Source: Burkholderiaceae bacterium
GTDB lineage: Bacteria > Pseudomonadota > Gammaproteobacteria > Burkholderiales > Burkholderiaceae_C
Assembly (NCBI GenBank): GCA_019751915.1
Contig: JAIEMS010000007.1
Span: 25,064 to 89,063, forward strand
DNA: 64,000 nt
Direction of reading: 5' to 3'
In this document: positions 46,600 through 60,764 of the stretch, in pieces
Layout: the number at the start of each line of letters is the position of its first letter
Numbering within the stretch: position 1 is the first letter of the stretch
Program-made: the position numbers and the translations under genes
Notes under the pieces: generated by a model
Seen by the model: only the letters and a program-made list of their open reading frames with translations
The model's database searches: none
Told to the model about the DNA's origin: nothing

Positions 46600-48873
46600 T
46601 CACAACGCCACCGCGTGCTCAGTGGCGAATGATAGCGATACTTGCGCCCCCCGAACGGTGCCGCCTTCATGCCGGTTTGCCAGTTCGATGCGGGCACCGT
46701 GTTCATCTGCGATCTTTTTCACTACCGCCAACCCCAACCCAGTGCCACGTACCTTGGTGGTCACATAGGGTTCAAAGGCCCGCTGCAAGATATGCGCCGG
46801 AAAACCACCACCACTGTCGCTCACGCACAGCCGCACCCGACGGCTGGTTTCACCCCAGTGGGTGCTAATGCACACAGCAGGCAGAACGCCACCAGGGTCG
46901 AGGCCTGCTTGCTCGGTAGCGTCTTGTGCATTTTGCAGCAGGTTGTGGATCACTTGGCGCAGTTGCTGCGCGTCGCCTGCAATGGTCGGGCAGCGCGCAT
47001 CCAGCTGGGTGCGCACGGCCACCTTGGCATTGTCGGGTTCGTACAAGCTGAGGACATCGTTGATGAGCGTATTTAAATCGAGGGGCTGTAGCTCGGCGGC
47101 AGGTAAACGGGCGTAATCGCGAAATTCATTCACTAAGCGCTGCATGGCATCGACCTGCTCGACGATGGTTCTGACCGATTTGGTCAAAATAGCCTGCTCC
47201 GGTGCTGGCAGCTTTCCGGTCAGTCTTTTTTCGAGACGCTCGGCAGACAGTTGAATGGGTGTGAGCGGATTTTTAATTTCGTGGGCCAAACGCCGGGCCA
47301 CCTCGCCCCACGCTTGCATCCGCTGGGCCGAAACAATTTCAGAGATGTCATCAAACACCAACAAGCGCGCCGAGTCGGGCAACTCAGCGCCCCGTGCCAC
47401 CAAACTGGTCGCGTGGTTCCCAACGCCGCCGGAAGTTGCGTGCAACTCAAAAGCATGCTCCCAATGGTCTGGCCCATGCTCACCTCGGTGCCCCAAAAAA
47501 GCCTCAAACTGCTGCTGCACTGAAATGGCAAAATTTTCCAGGCCGGGTACTTGGGCCAAGGGACGGCCTTCGTAGGCAGCCATAGGTGCCCGCAAAATGC
47601 GCGTAGCACTGGGGTTCGACGAACGAATCTGCCCCTGCACGTCCAGCACAATGACACCGGCCGTCAAGTTGTCCAAAATCGTTTGCAAGCGGGCCCGAGC
47701 AGTATCCAAGGCCCCCATGCTGTTCTCTACGGTGCCCCGGGCATCGGCCAATTGCTGGGTCATCAGCGCAAACGACCGCGTCAATCCATCGAGTTCATCG
47801 TTGCCCTGCAGTGCCGCTTTGGGGCGCAAATTGCCCTCGGCCACCTCGCGCACCCCTTCGGCCAACACCAACAAAGGGCGGGCCAATTGGTTGCCCAGCA
47901 AAATCGCCAGCAGTACGGCTGCAAACACGGCCAAGCACAAACTCAAAGTGAGTGTGCCGATGTACATGCGCCGCAGCCCATCACGGGCCAGTGCCCGCTC
48001 TTGGTACTCGCGGTGGGCCTCTTGCACCGCCAAAGCATTGGCAACCAACACCGGCGGCAAGGGTACTGTGACCTGTAAGAACCGCGATTCCACCCACAAG
48101 CCAACACTCGGACTAGAGACCAGCGCCAAGGCCTTGACCCGTGCCTCGGTGTTGGCGGCCAGCCCGGGTAAATCATCCAGCCCCTCGACTTGGGCTATAG
48201 CGCGCTGCTCGCGCACCATGCGCAATTGCTGTGTCGAAGGACGCTCAGGGTGCAGTTGGAAACTCGATCGCCCGGCACTGGCCAAAAGCTGCCCCGAGGC
48301 ACTCCAGAGCACCACATCGGTAGCACCCAGTTGGTCTCGAATACGCTCGAGCACCAAACCCGCGCTGGCACCCGAAACTTGGGCTAGCTCGGCACCGGCG
48401 CTGCGAGTGCGGGCGGCTGTTTCGCTGGCTTGGGTATCGAGTGTGGCGCGGGCTAAACTGACCCCCGCCACCAACGCCCCCTCGACTTTGACATCAAACC
48501 AGCTCTCAATCGAGCGCGAAACAAACTGGTAGGAAACCACGTAAATCAACAAACCCGGTGCCAAGCCCACGAGGGCAAAAATAACTGCCAACTTCACCAA
48601 CAGACGGCTACCAAAGCGCCCATCCCTAAGCCGCGCTGCCAAACGCAGTCCGACCCAAATCAAAATCGCTAACAACAGCAGCGCCACCACCACGTTGATG
48701 CCAAACAGCCAAGCGTAGTTGCGCTCGTACAGGGCGCGGTTGTTGGTCGCTACGATCAACAAAAATATCAGCACCAAGCCAATGGCCGACATCACCGCCG
48801 CGCCCACACCCAGCGCCCAGCGCACAGCGCGCGACTTGTGTGCGGCATCCAATGTCAAATGGGGCATCATCAT
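46600..48873 (-). CDS. NtrY-type membrane sensor histidine kinase
   Basis: A 757-residue kinase. The N-terminal half has several membrane helices (about residues 20-45, 55-80 and 95-120), a periplasmic sensing segment, another helix near 310-335 and HAMP. A PAS domain (about 400-500) precedes the HisKA domain with the phosphorylated His in RLAHEIKNPLTPIQLSAERL, and an ATPase domain ends it (VIHNLLQNAQDATEQ, GTGLGLAVVKKI). Architecture matches NtrY, which responds to nitrogen or respiratory state in various proteobacteria. Its ATG overlaps the DUF4390 stop. The downstream partner is a short regulator without the NtrX AAA+ domain. Confidence 0.94.
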   Translation of the reverse strand: MMMPHLTLDAAHKSRAVRWALGVGAAVMSAIGLVLIFLLIVATNNRALYERNYAWLFGINVVVALLLLAILIWVGLRLAARLRDGRFGSRLLVKLAVIFALVGLAPGLLIYVVSYQFVSRSIESWFDVKVEGALVAGVSLARATLDTQASETAARTRSAGAELAQVSGASAGLVLERIRDQLGATDVVLWSASGQLLASAGRSSFQLHPERPSTQQLRMVREQRAIAQVEGLDDLPGLAANTEARVKALALVSSPSVGLWVESRFLQVTVPLPPVLVANALAVQEAHREYQERALARDGLRRMYIGTLTLSLCLAVFAAVLLAILLGNQLARPLLVLAEGVREVAEGNLRPKAALQGNDELDGLTRSFALMTQQLADARGTVENSMGALDTARARLQTILDNLTAGVIVLDVQGQIRSSNPSATRILRAPMAAYEGRPLAQVPGLENFAISVQQQFEAFLGHRGEHGPDHWEHAFELHATSGGVGNHATSLVARGAELPDSARLLVFDDISEIVSAQRMQAWGEVARRLAHEIKNPLTPIQLSAERLEKRLTGKLPAPEQAILTKSVRTIVEQVDAMQRLVNEFRDYARLPAAELQPLDLNTLINDVLSLYEPDNAKVAVRTQLDARCPTIAGDAQQLRQVIHNLLQNAQDATEQAGLDPGGVLPAVCISTHWGETSRRVRLCVSDSGGGFPAHILQRAFEPYVTTKVRGTGLGLAVVKKIADEHGARIELANRHEGGTVRGAQVSLSFATEHAVAL

Positions 48874-49526
48874 GGGGGGTGCTCCGGTAGCAGTCGCTGG
48901 CTGCGTGCCATAGAAAGGCTCCAGCCCGAACGCCCCATCGCACCAATCTGCAATGGGCGTGGCAGTTGCGACATATCAAGACGAAAGCGCAGATGCACGG
49001 TGTACACGACATCCTGCTCCAAAGCCGTGGCATCGGCAATCTTCCAACGCGAGATGCGCTGCATAGCTGCCAGTGCGTCGGCCAGACCATCGTAGTTTTG
49101 CCCCAGCACTACGCCCAGCCCGTTGTTGCTGATGGGGGCAGCAGACACGGCCAAGCGCCAACGGCGCGTCAGCGGCTGGTAACTCAAACGCATATAGCGC
49201 GCTGCCTGCGCCACGGGTTGTGGATACCAGTACCAACGCTCGCGCAGCACTTCGGTCTCCGCGACAAAGAACAGCGGAATGCCTTTGTTCAGTGCGTCTT
49301 CCGCCAAGACAGGAAGCTCAAATTGCAGTGTTGCACCTAAAAAAACCCCGGCATCGGTACGCTCTAGGTTGAACTCTGCAGTCTCGCTGCCCTGCTGGGC
49401 ACGCGCAGCGCCAGACCATGCTAAGCCACCACAGAAAAGCACCGCCGCCAGAAGCAGTGCCCAACAGCGGGCCAGACCGGCCTTAGACGGATGCTTTTTG
49501 CAGCAAAGCGTAAAAGAATCCGTCAT
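48870..49526 (-). CDS. DUF4390 exported protein
   Basis: A protein of about 218 residues with an N-terminal hydrophobic signal (WALLLAAVLFCGGLAWSGAARA) cut near AAARA-Q. The mature domain matches the DUF4390 family: FLGATLQFELPVLAEDALNKG, FVAETEVLRERWYW, RYMRLSYQPLTRRWRL and YTVHLRFRLDMSQLPRPLQIG. Function is unknown; in this group the gene nearly always lies between rsmB and an NtrY-type kinase, so it may act in the same sensing pathway. The start (ATG 49526 or GTG 49532) lies inside the end of rsmB. It overlaps the kinase by four bases. Confidence 0.9.
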   Translation of the reverse strand: MTDSFTLCCKKHPSKAGLARCWALLLAAVLFCGGLAWSGAARAQQGSETAEFNLERTDAGVFLGATLQFELPVLAEDALNKGIPLFFVAETEVLRERWYWYPQPVAQAARYMRLSYQPLTRRWRLAVSAAPISNNGLGVVLGQNYDGLADALAAMQRISRWKIADATALEQDVVYTVHLRFRLDMSQLPRPLQIGAMGRSGWSLSMARSQRLLPEHPP

Positions 49527-50904
49527 GCTCACTTTGCGGATTGTTCAAGGTTGCAGCACCCACATCCCCCAAACCGGGCAGTAGATGCCCCGGGGACGGC
49601 AGTAAACGTGCCTCGGTGTGGCGTGCCAAAAACGACCGTACTTGACCATCGCCCTCTTCTCGAAATACCGAGCAGGTGCAGTACAACAAACGCCCACCCG
49701 GACGCAGCAAAGGCCACAGTGTCTCGAGCAAATAAGCCTGTGTGCGCGCCAACTGTGCAATATCGCTCTCGCGGCGCAGCCAGCGCACATCGGGGTGGCG
49801 GCGCACGATGCCCGAGGCGGTGCACGGTGCGTCGAGCAAGATGGCATCAAAAAGCACGCCGCCACAATCTTGCTGCCACCAATCCTGCGGTCTGCCTGCA
49901 TCGGCCACCAGCACTTGGGCACGCAAGCCCAGACGCTGCAAAGTTTCGTGGATGCGCTCACAGCGGGCGGCATCGATGTCCAGTGCCGTGACTTGTAATG
50001 GGTTCTGCGGGCCGGCGTATTCGAGCAAATGGGCCGTCTTGCCACCGGGCGCAGCACAAGCGTCCAAGACCCGCAGCGGCTGCGCCAAATCCAGACCATT
50101 CAACAGCAGCGGCGCTGCCAATTGCGCGGCGGCATCTTGTACCGATACCAGCCCATCGGCAAAACCGGGCAGCACCTGCACCGGCACGGCACGACGCAAA
50201 ACCAGCCCAGCACCCCCGACTTGAGTTGCTTCTATATTTATAGCAGCCAAAGCCTGCTGGTAAAGGGCTATCGTTGTTTTTTGCTGATTAATTCGCAATG
50301 CCATCGGTGCTTGGGCATTGTTGGCCTGCAAAATCTGCTGCCAGTGGGTTGGGTGATCCTTGCGGAGTTTTTGTACCCACCAACGCGGATGGTTCCACAG
50401 CGCTTGCACATCGTTCTGCGTTGCCTGCATCAGTGCATCTTGCTCGCGCAAAAAGCGGCGCAAGCAGGCATTGATGAAAGGCGCTTGCGCGCGCATGGTG
50501 CTATCGCTCTTGGCAGCTTCTACCGTCTGGTTGACCAGCGTAAAAGCCTCATAGGGCAAATTCTCGGGGTCACACGACAGCGCCAGCGCAGTGCACAGCA
50601 GGGCATCCACCGGAGGGCGGGGCGTGCGCGGAGCCAACTGGCGGCGCAGTGCCTCCGCTCGGCCCAAAGTACGCAGCACCTGAAACAACAAAGCTTGCAC
50701 ACCCGGACGCAGCACCGGGGGCACCGCATCGAGCACCACACTGCCCGAGCGCCCCTCGCGGATGTCTTGTAGAGCGCGGGCGACGCTGTGCAGTTGGCGC
50801 GACAGGGCCACACTTTGCATACCCGCCTCGCCAGAGGCTGGGCCTTGTGCGCTGACCGTTGGAGGGCGCGGGTTGGCCGCTCGGGTGGGAGGATAGTTCT
50901 TCAT
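49483..50904 (-). CDS. rsmB: 16S rRNA (cytosine-967-C5)-methyltransferase RsmB
   Basis: A 473-residue rRNA methyltransferase. An N-terminal NusB-like domain (ALQDIREGRSG to FINACLRRFLREQ) is followed by a Rossmann methyltransferase domain with VLDACAAPGGKTAHLLE, ALDIDAARCERI and DAILLDAPCTASGIVRRHPDVRWLRR. The last contains one catalytic Cys; the second is in LYCTCSVFREEG. The ATG at 50904 falls at the very end of repeat element D, whose tail supplies it; an internal ATG at 50820 (residue 29) is closer to the usual family start. It is followed by DUF4390 and NtrY-type genes. Confidence 0.95.
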   Translation of the reverse strand: MKNYPPTRAANPRPPTVSAQGPASGEAGMQSVALSRQLHSVARALQDIREGRSGSVVLDAVPPVLRPGVQALLFQVLRTLGRAEALRRQLAPRTPRPPVDALLCTALALSCDPENLPYEAFTLVNQTVEAAKSDSTMRAQAPFINACLRRFLREQDALMQATQNDVQALWNHPRWWVQKLRKDHPTHWQQILQANNAQAPMALRINQQKTTIALYQQALAAINIEATQVGGAGLVLRRAVPVQVLPGFADGLVSVQDAAAQLAAPLLLNGLDLAQPLRVLDACAAPGGKTAHLLEYAGPQNPLQVTALDIDAARCERIHETLQRLGLRAQVLVADAGRPQDWWQQDCGGVLFDAILLDAPCTASGIVRRHPDVRWLRRESDIAQLARTQAYLLETLWPLLRPGGRLLYCTCSVFREEGDGQVRSFLARHTEARLLPSPGHLLPGLGDVGAATLNNPQSEHDGFFYALLQKASV

Positions 50905-51010
50905 TTAAAACCAACTTTGGTTTGAAACCGCCCCCGTCACAGGGGCAGAATGGTTTTTGGAGAGGCGCAATGCCTTCCAAAGTCGCCTTGTGAGCGGTGT
51001 AGATTGAAAC
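50902..51010 (-). repeat. Family 1 element (type I-C CRISPR-repeat-like), copy D
   Basis: On the minus strand it starts GTTTCAATCTACACCGCTCA-CAAGGCGAC (first stem partly decayed). It continues with a second stem, a strong third stem (GCCCC…GGGGGC) and the tail GGTTTCAAACCAAAGTTGG-TTTTAAATG. It fills the entire gap between the LemA-like stop (51012) and rsmB start, and its last ATG is rsmB's first possible start. Confidence 0.85.
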
Positions 51011-51011
51011 A

Positions 51012-51545
51012 TCAAACAGGTCTGGCAGTTTTAAAGCCAAACAACCGCGCCAGCACCTGTGCAGGAAACTGGGTGATAGCCTCGTTGTATTGCACCACCG
51101 CAGCATTGAATTGCTCTGCTGCGAGCGTGCTTTGCAGCCGGTGCTGCTCCCAGCGCAAGCCCCAACCCACGGCGGCTCCCTGCACATCGGGTAAACCAGC
51201 CTCGGCAGCCATCGTAGTCCATGCCGAATCGAGGGCCATCCGGGCAGCAACCAAAGTCGCTGCCACGTCCGCTTGAAGTGGTCTGGCGCGGGCAACGGCC
51301 AACGCGGCACCAAATTCATTAGCGGCAGTCTGTAACGACTGGCGCGCCTGCGTCATGGGCACACCTGCGCTAGCTTGTGCGGCATCACACTCACCCAACA
51401 TGGCCAGCATTCGCACCCAATGGGCATCAAGCCCACCAAAAGCCTGCAAAGCCACCGATCGCAAACGCACCACACGGTTGTAGGCACCTACAGCCCAAAA
51501 CAACATCACCGCCAAAATAACCCAGAAAACGGACGAAGACCACAT
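51012..51545 (-). CDS. LemA-like membrane-anchored protein
   Basis: A 177-residue protein with one N-terminal membrane helix (SVFWVILAVMLFWAVGAY) followed by a helical domain. LemA-family features are the NRVVRLRSVALQAFGGLD segment after the helix and the closing FNAAVVQYNEAITQFPAQVLARLFGF. LemA proteins are membrane-anchored coiled proteins of unclear role. Sequence agreement outside those two segments is moderate, so membership is likely but not certain. Start at the ATG 51545. It lies between the rpoC terminator and element D, with no partner gene. Confidence 0.8.
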   Translation of the reverse strand: MWSSSVFWVILAVMLFWAVGAYNRVVRLRSVALQAFGGLDAHWVRMLAMLGECDAAQASAGVPMTQARQSLQTAANEFGAALAVARARPLQADVAATLVAARMALDSAWTTMAAEAGLPDVQGAAVGWGLRWEQHRLQSTLAAEQFNAAVVQYNEAITQFPAQVLARLFGFKTARPV

Positions 51546-51602
51546 GCACAACTTCCAGCGCTGCCAATGTCAATGCAGCCGGGTTCAAAAGGATTAACCA
51601 AC

Positions 51603-51644
51603 AAAAAAGCTCCCGGCCTGTCCTCATCGTGACAGACCGGGAGC
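51603..51644 (-). terminator. Terminator of the rpoBC operon
   Basis: On the minus strand GCTCCCGGTCTGTC–loop–GACAGGCCGGGAGC forms a 14-bp stem with one G-T or mismatch, then six T. It lies about 20 bases after the rpoC stop. Confidence 0.92.
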
Positions 51645-51665
51645 GCAGCACACCAGCCCGAAGGC

Positions 51666-55892
<4,227 letters not shown>

Positions 55893-55964
55893 GTGACTCT
55901 TTCCTTCTTAATCAGTTGAGGACAGAGCAGGCTGCAATGCAACCACGCTCTGTCCCGCAAGGCT

Positions 55965-58900
55965 TCACGAACGTTCCAGCTCGATGTCCAGGCCCAACGA
56001 ACGGATTTCCTTGACCAGCACATTGAACGATTCCGGCATACCGGCTTCGATGGCGTGTTCGCCCTTGACGATGCTTTCGTACACCTTGGTACGCCCCACC
56101 ACGTCATCGGACTTCACTGTGAGCATTTCCTGCAACACGTAGGCCGCGCCGTAGGCTTCAAGTGCCCACACTTCCATTTCACCGAAACGCTGGCCACCAA
56201 ACTGTGCCTTACCGCCCAGAGGTTGTTGCGTCACCAGCGAATAGGGGCCAGTAGAACGGGCGTGCATCTTGTCGTCGACCAAATGGTGCAACTTCAGGTA
56301 GTGCATGTAGCCAATCGTCGTCGGACGCTCAAACAATTCACCCGTGCGACCATCGTACAGATGCGCTTGGGTGCGTGTCGGTGTCAGACCCTTGCGGGCA
56401 GCGATGTCGTCTGGGTACGCCAGCTTGAGCATGTCGCGGATTTCATCTTCCGAGGCGCCATCAAACACTGGCGTGGCATATGGCACACCGTTGGTCAGGT
56501 TGGCGGCCATCGCCAAAAGCTCGTCGTCGTTCAACAACGACAAGTCTTCCTTGCGACCACGGGAGTTATAAACCTCTTCCAAGAACTTGCGTAGCTCGGA
56601 CACTTTGGCCTGTTGCTGCAACATGTCACCAATGCGTTGACCAATGCCCTTGCCAGCCCAGCCCAAATGCACTTCCAGCACCTGACCGATGTTCATCCGC
56701 GAAGGCACACCCAGCGGGTTGAGCACAATATCGGCAGGGGTGCCATCGGCCATGTAAGGCATGTCTTCCACAGGCACGATCTTCGAGACCACACCCTTAT
56801 TACCGTGGCGACCGGCCATCTTGTCGCCAGGCTGCAAGCGACGCTTCACAGCCAAGTAAACCTTGACCATCTTCAGCACGCCTGCGGGCAACTCGTCACC
56901 CTGTGTCAGCTTCTTGCGTTTTTCCTCGAAGGCCAAGTCAAAGCTGTGGCGTGTTTGCTCCAGCGAATTCTTGATCGATTCGAGTTGTGCAGCAACTTCT
57001 TCTTCCGCAGGGCGAATGTCAAACCAGTGGAACTTCTCGACCGATGACAGATAAGCCTTATCAAGCTTAGTGCCCTTGGTCAATTTTTGTGGGCCACCGT
57101 TAGCGACACGTCCGATCAGCAGTTTTTCAATACGGTCAAAGGCATCGGCCTCCACAATACGCAACTGGTCGTTCAAATCAAGACGGAAACGCTTGAGTTC
57201 GTCGTCAATGATCTGCTGGGCGCGCTTATCGCGTTGAATGCCTTCGCGGGTGAACACTTGCACATCAATCACAACGCCTTGTGAACCTTGGTCCACGCGC
57301 AGCGATGTGTCTTTCACATCCGAAGCTTTTTCGCCAAAAATAGCCCGCAACAGCTTCTCTTCGGGTGTCAGTGTAGTTTCGCCCTTGGGCGTGACTTTAC
57401 CAACCAACGTATCGCCAGGCATTACCTCGGCACCGACGTAAATGATGCCGGACTCGTCCAGACGGTTGAGCTGCTGTTCCGACAGGTTCGGAATGTCGCG
57501 TGTGATTTCTTCGGCACCCAGCTTGGTGTCGCGAGCCATCACTACCAATTCCTCGATGTGAATCGAGGTATAGCGATCTTCAGCCACGACGCGTTCACTG
57601 ATCAAAATCGAGTCTTCGAAGTTGTAGCCATTCCAAGGCATGAATGCAATCAGCATGTTCTGACCGATGGCGATTTCGCCAAAGTCGGTAGAAGCGCCAT
57701 CGGCAATCACATCACCCTTCATCAGTTTGTCGCCTTTGCTGACGATGGGACGCTGGTGAATATTGGTGTTTTGGTTAGAACGTTGGTACTTGATGAGGTT
57801 GTAGATGTCTACGCCCACTTCACCGGCTACCGCTTCAGCATCGTTGACACGAATCACGATACGGGTTGCATCGACATAATCGACCACGCCACCACGGGTG
57901 GCCGTAACCACCGTACCGGAATCGACTGCGGCCACGCGCTCAATGCCCGTACCAACCAGTGGTTTCTCAGGACGCAGCACAGGCACCGCTTGGCGCGACA
58001 TGTTGGCACCCATCAAAGCGCGGTTGGCATCGTCGTGCTCTAAGAACGGAACCAGTGACGCAGCTACGGAAACAATCTGCGCTGGCGACACATCCATGTA
58101 TTGAACGCGCTCGGCGCTCACCAAGATGGACTCACCCTTTTCGCGGGCAGACACCAAATCACCCGTCAGTTGGCCTTCTGCATCCAGCGTGGCATTGGCC
58201 TGCGCGATGATGTACTTGCCTTCTTCGATGGCCGAGAGGTAATCAATTTCTTTGGACACTTTGCCATCCGCGACACGACGGTACGGTGTTTCAATGAAAC
58301 CGTATTCGTTCAAGCGAGCATACAAAGCCAACGAGTTAATCAGACCAATGTTCGGGCCTTCGGGCGTTTCAATAGGGCAGACGCGACCATAGTGGGTCAC
58401 ATGCACGTCACGCACTTCAAAGCCAGCTCGTTCACGGGTCAAACCACCTGGGCCCAAAGCAGAAACACGGCGCTTGTGCGTGATTTCAGCCAACGGGTTG
58501 GTTTGATCCATGAATTGTGACAACTGCGAAGCACCGAAAAACTCTTTCAAAGCCGCAGAAATAGGCTTGGAGTTAATCAGGTCATGTGGCATCAAGGGGT
58601 CTTGTTCAGCTTGACCCAAACGCTCCTTGACGGCTTTCTCGATCCGCGCCAGGCCAGTGCGGTATTGGTTTTCGGCCAACTCACCGACACATCGGACACG
58701 GCGATTGCCCAAGTGGTCAATATCGTCCACTTCGCCGTTGCCGTTGCGCAAATCAACCAAAATCTTGACCACAGCCAAGATATCTTCGTTGGTCAACACC
58801 ATCGGGCCAGTGGCACCTTCGTTACCGACCTTGGCATTAAATTTCATCCGACCGACACGCGACAAATCGTAGGTATCGGGGTTGTAGAACAACCGCTGGA

Positions 58901-60077
58901 ACAAGGCCTGAACCGCATCTTCAGTTGGCGGCTCACCAGGGCGCATCATCCGATAGATGGCGACACGGGCAGCAAACTCATCAACGGTTTCATCGCTGCG
59001 CAGCGTCTGCGAAATGTAGGCACCTTGATCGAGTTCATTGGTGTAAATGCACTGCAAATCGCGCACGCCCGAAGAACGCAGCTTTTTCAGGAGCACTTCA
59101 GTCAGCTCTTCATTGGCCTTGGCCAAGATTTCGCCGGTATCTGGATCGACAATGGCACGTGCAGAAACACGACCGACCAAGAAGTCTTCAGGCACACTGA
59201 TGTGCATGGTGCCAGACTGCTCCAGCTCACGGGTATGGCGGGCGGTAACACGCTTATCCTTGGCGACCACCACTTTGCCCGCCTTGTCAGTGATATCAAA
59301 GCGAGCAACCTCACCGCGCAAACGCTCAGCGACAAACTCCATCTGAGCGCCACTGTCCATCAAACGGAAGTTGTCATTGACAAAGAAGTTTGCCAAGATG
59401 GACTCAGGGTTGAGGCCAATTGCCTTGAGCAAAATCGTGACCGGCATCTTGCGACGGCGGTCTACCCGGAAATAAAGGATGTCTTTAGGATCAAACTCAA
59501 AATCGAGCCATGAACCACGGTAGGGGATGATCCGTGCCGAGAACAGCAACTTACCCGAACTATGTGTCTTGCCTTTGTCGTGTTCAAAGAACACGCCGGG
59601 CGATCGGTGCAGCTGCGACACAATCACGCGTTCAGTGCCATTGATAATGAACGAGCCTTTGTCTGTCATGAGCGGCACTTCGCCCATATAGACTTCTTGC
59701 TCTTTCACTTCTTTGACCACCTTGGACTGGGAAGTCGAAGACTCACGGTCGTAAATAATCAATTGCACTTTGGCACGCACTGCCGATGCAAAAGTTAACC
59801 CACGCGTCTGGCATTCCCGGACATCAAAAGCCGGTCTGGCCAAGTTGTATTCCAGAAACTTCATCTCGACGAAACCATTGTGCGAGACGATAGGGAACGC
59901 TGCATTGAATGCAGCTTGAAGGCCTTCGTGAGTGCGTTTTTTGGGCGGCACATCGGCTTGAAGGAAGGCGGTGTATGCATCCTTCTGCATCTGTAGCAGA
60001 TAAGGAACCTCCAGCACGCTGTCGCGGCTGCCGAAACTTTTGCGAATTCGCTTGCGTTCGGTGTAGGAATAGGCCAT
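55965..60077 (-). CDS. rpoB: RNA polymerase subunit beta
   Basis: A 1370-residue catalytic subunit of RNA polymerase. The ATG at 60077 has GGAG upstream and begins [16 protein letters not shown]; the frame is open five codons further. The rifampicin-binding region reads [21 protein letters not shown] then VSALGPGGL, the usual sensitive-type sequence. Conserved C-terminal motifs include [19 protein letters not shown]. Upstream, in the gap after rplL, are two hairpins that may process or attenuate the transcript. Confidence 0.99.
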   Translation of the reverse strand: MAYSYTERKRIRKSFGSRDSVLEVPYLLQMQKDAYTAFLQADVPPKKRTHEGLQAAFNAAFPIVSHNGFVEMKFLEYNLARPAFDVRECQTRGLTFASAVRAKVQLIIYDRESSTSQSKVVKEVKEQEVYMGEVPLMTDKGSFIINGTERVIVSQLHRSPGVFFEHDKGKTHSSGKLLFSARIIPYRGSWLDFEFDPKDILYFRVDRRRKMPVTILLKAIGLNPESILANFFVNDNFRLMDSGAQMEFVAERLRGEVARFDITDKAGKVVVAKDKRVTARHTRELEQSGTMHISVPEDFLVGRVSARAIVDPDTGEILAKANEELTEVLLKKLRSSGVRDLQCIYTNELDQGAYISQTLRSDETVDEFAARVAIYRMMRPGEPPTEDAVQALFQRLFYNPDTYDLSRVGRMKFNAKVGNEGATGPMVLTNEDILAVVKILVDLRNGNGEVDDIDHLGNRRVRCVGELAENQYRTGLARIEKAVKERLGQAEQDPLMPHDLINSKPISAALKEFFGASQLSQFMDQTNPLAEITHKRRVSALGPGGLTRERAGFEVRDVHVTHYGRVCPIETPEGPNIGLINSLALYARLNEYGFIETPYRRVADGKVSKEIDYLSAIEEGKYIIAQANATLDAEGQLTGDLVSAREKGESILVSAERVQYMDVSPAQIVSVAASLVPFLEHDDANRALMGANMSRQAVPVLRPEKPLVGTGIERVAAVDSGTVVTATRGGVVDYVDATRIVIRVNDAEAVAGEVGVDIYNLIKYQRSNQNTNIHQRPIVSKGDKLMKGDVIADGASTDFGEIAIGQNMLIAFMPWNGYNFEDSILISERVVAEDRYTSIHIEELVVMARDTKLGAEEITRDIPNLSEQQLNRLDESGIIYVGAEVMPGDTLVGKVTPKGETTLTPEEKLLRAIFGEKASDVKDTSLRVDQGSQGVVIDVQVFTREGIQRDKRAQQIIDDELKRFRLDLNDQLRIVEADAFDRIEKLLIGRVANGGPQKLTKGTKLDKAYLSSVEKFHWFDIRPAEEEVAAQLESIKNSLEQTRHSFDLAFEEKRKKLTQGDELPAGVLKMVKVYLAVKRRLQPGDKMAGRHGNKGVVSKIVPVEDMPYMADGTPADIVLNPLGVPSRMNIGQVLEVHLGWAGKGIGQRIGDMLQQQAKVSELRKFLEEVYNSRGRKEDLSLLNDDELLAMAANLTNGVPYATPVFDGASEDEIRDMLKLAYPDDIAARKGLTPTRTQAHLYDGRTGELFERPTTIGYMHYLKLHHLVDDKMHARSTGPYSLVTQQPLGGKAQFGGQRFGEMEVWALEAYGAAYVLQEMLTVKSDDVVGRTKVYESIVKGEHAIEAGMPESFNVLVKEIRSLGLDIELERS

Positions 60078-60211
60078 GAGATCTCCGGGCAAAGACTTGA
60101 GTCCTGGGTCTGCGACGACTGACCCGCGGGTAGCACACCCTGCGGGCTTGGCGGTTGGCCACTACCAACCATGGCGGACGGCGATGCGTTGCACATCACC
60201 CGCACCAAGGC

Positions 60212-60272
60212 GTCTTCTGCTGTCGGGTTTGTCAGAAGACACTACAAAATGACGAAACCGTCACTTTGTAGT
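60212..60272 (-). promoter_or_regulatory. Paired stem-loops in the rplL–rpoB gap, possible RNase III site
   Basis: Two inverted repeats lie back to back: GTCTTCTG/CAGAAGAC (60212-60219, 60233-60240), and ACTACAAAATGAC/GTCACTTTGTAGT (60241-60253, 60260-60272) with one mismatch. In E. coli the rplL–rpoB spacer contains an RNase III cut site in a long hairpin. The same role here is inferred from position only. Confidence 0.5.
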
Positions 60273-60302
60273 GCGCTCTGGAGGTCTTCCATAAGCACCA
60301 AA

Positions 60303-60333
60303 GGCTGGGGGCTCTTTAAAGAGCACCCCAGCC
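60303..60333 (-). terminator. Partial terminator (attenuator) between rplL and rpoB
   Basis: On the minus strand GGCTGGGGTGCTC–TTTAAA–GAGCCCCCAGCC forms a 12-bp stem with one mismatch, followed by TTTGG. The T tract is weak, as expected for an attenuator that lets only part of the transcription reach rpoBC. It lies 17 bases after the rplL stop. Confidence 0.65.
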
Positions 60334-60349
60334 CAAGAGAAAACCTCAA

Positions 60350-60724
60350 TTACTTGAGTTCAGCCTTAGCGCCGGCATCTTCCAGCTTCTTCTTGGCGGC
60401 TTCAGCATCTGCCTTTGGCATGCCTTCCTTGACTGCCTTAGGAGCACCGTCAACCACGTCCTTGGCTTCTTTCAAGCCCAAGCCAGTGATTTCACGCACA
60501 GCCTTAATGACCGACACCTTGTTGGCACCAGCTTCGAGCAGCACAACGTTGAATTCAGTTTGTTCTTCAGCAGCTGCAGCAGCGCCACCGCCAGCAGCAG
60601 CAGGAGCGGCCATAGCAGCTGCGCTCACGCCAAACTTCTCTTCAATGGCCTTCACCAGGTCATTGAGTTCCAGAACCGTCATGCTGTCCAGAGCGGTCAA
60701 AAATGCGTCTTTATCGAATGCCAT
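60350..60724 (-). CDS. rplL: 50S ribosomal protein L7/L12
   Basis: A 124-residue stalk protein that recruits elongation factors to the ribosome. N-terminal dimerisation helices ([25 protein letters not shown]), the Ala/Gly-rich hinge ([18 protein letters not shown]) and the C-terminal factor-binding domain ([23 protein letters not shown]) are all present. It is downstream of rplJ, and several copies bind the L10 base. A hairpin attenuator follows. Confidence 0.99.
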   Translation of the reverse strand: MAFDKDAFLTALDSMTVLELNDLVKAIEEKFGVSAAAMAAPAAAGGGAAAAAEEQTEFNVVLLEAGANKVSVIKAVREITGLGLKEAKDVVDGAPKAVKEGMPKADAEAAKKKLEDAGAKAELK

Positions 60725-60764
60725 TTTTATTTCCTAACAATTTTGTTGGTTATCTATCGGGCAA

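Noticed and set aside
50222..50285. A family 2 repeat inserted inside rsmB
   Set aside because: The DNA (GCTATAAATATAG and flanks) resembles the repeat, but the encoded segment has the normal length and pattern of RsmB proteins at that place, so an insertion is not supported.
35332..51010. A CRISPR array
   Set aside because: The CRISPR-like sequences are single, kilobases apart, in both orientations, with conserved DNA instead of variable spacers after them, and no cas genes are present. They are described as a dispersed element instead.
50570..51319. A 249-residue frame across element D
   Set aside because: It overlaps both rsmB and the LemA-like gene in another frame and has no family features.
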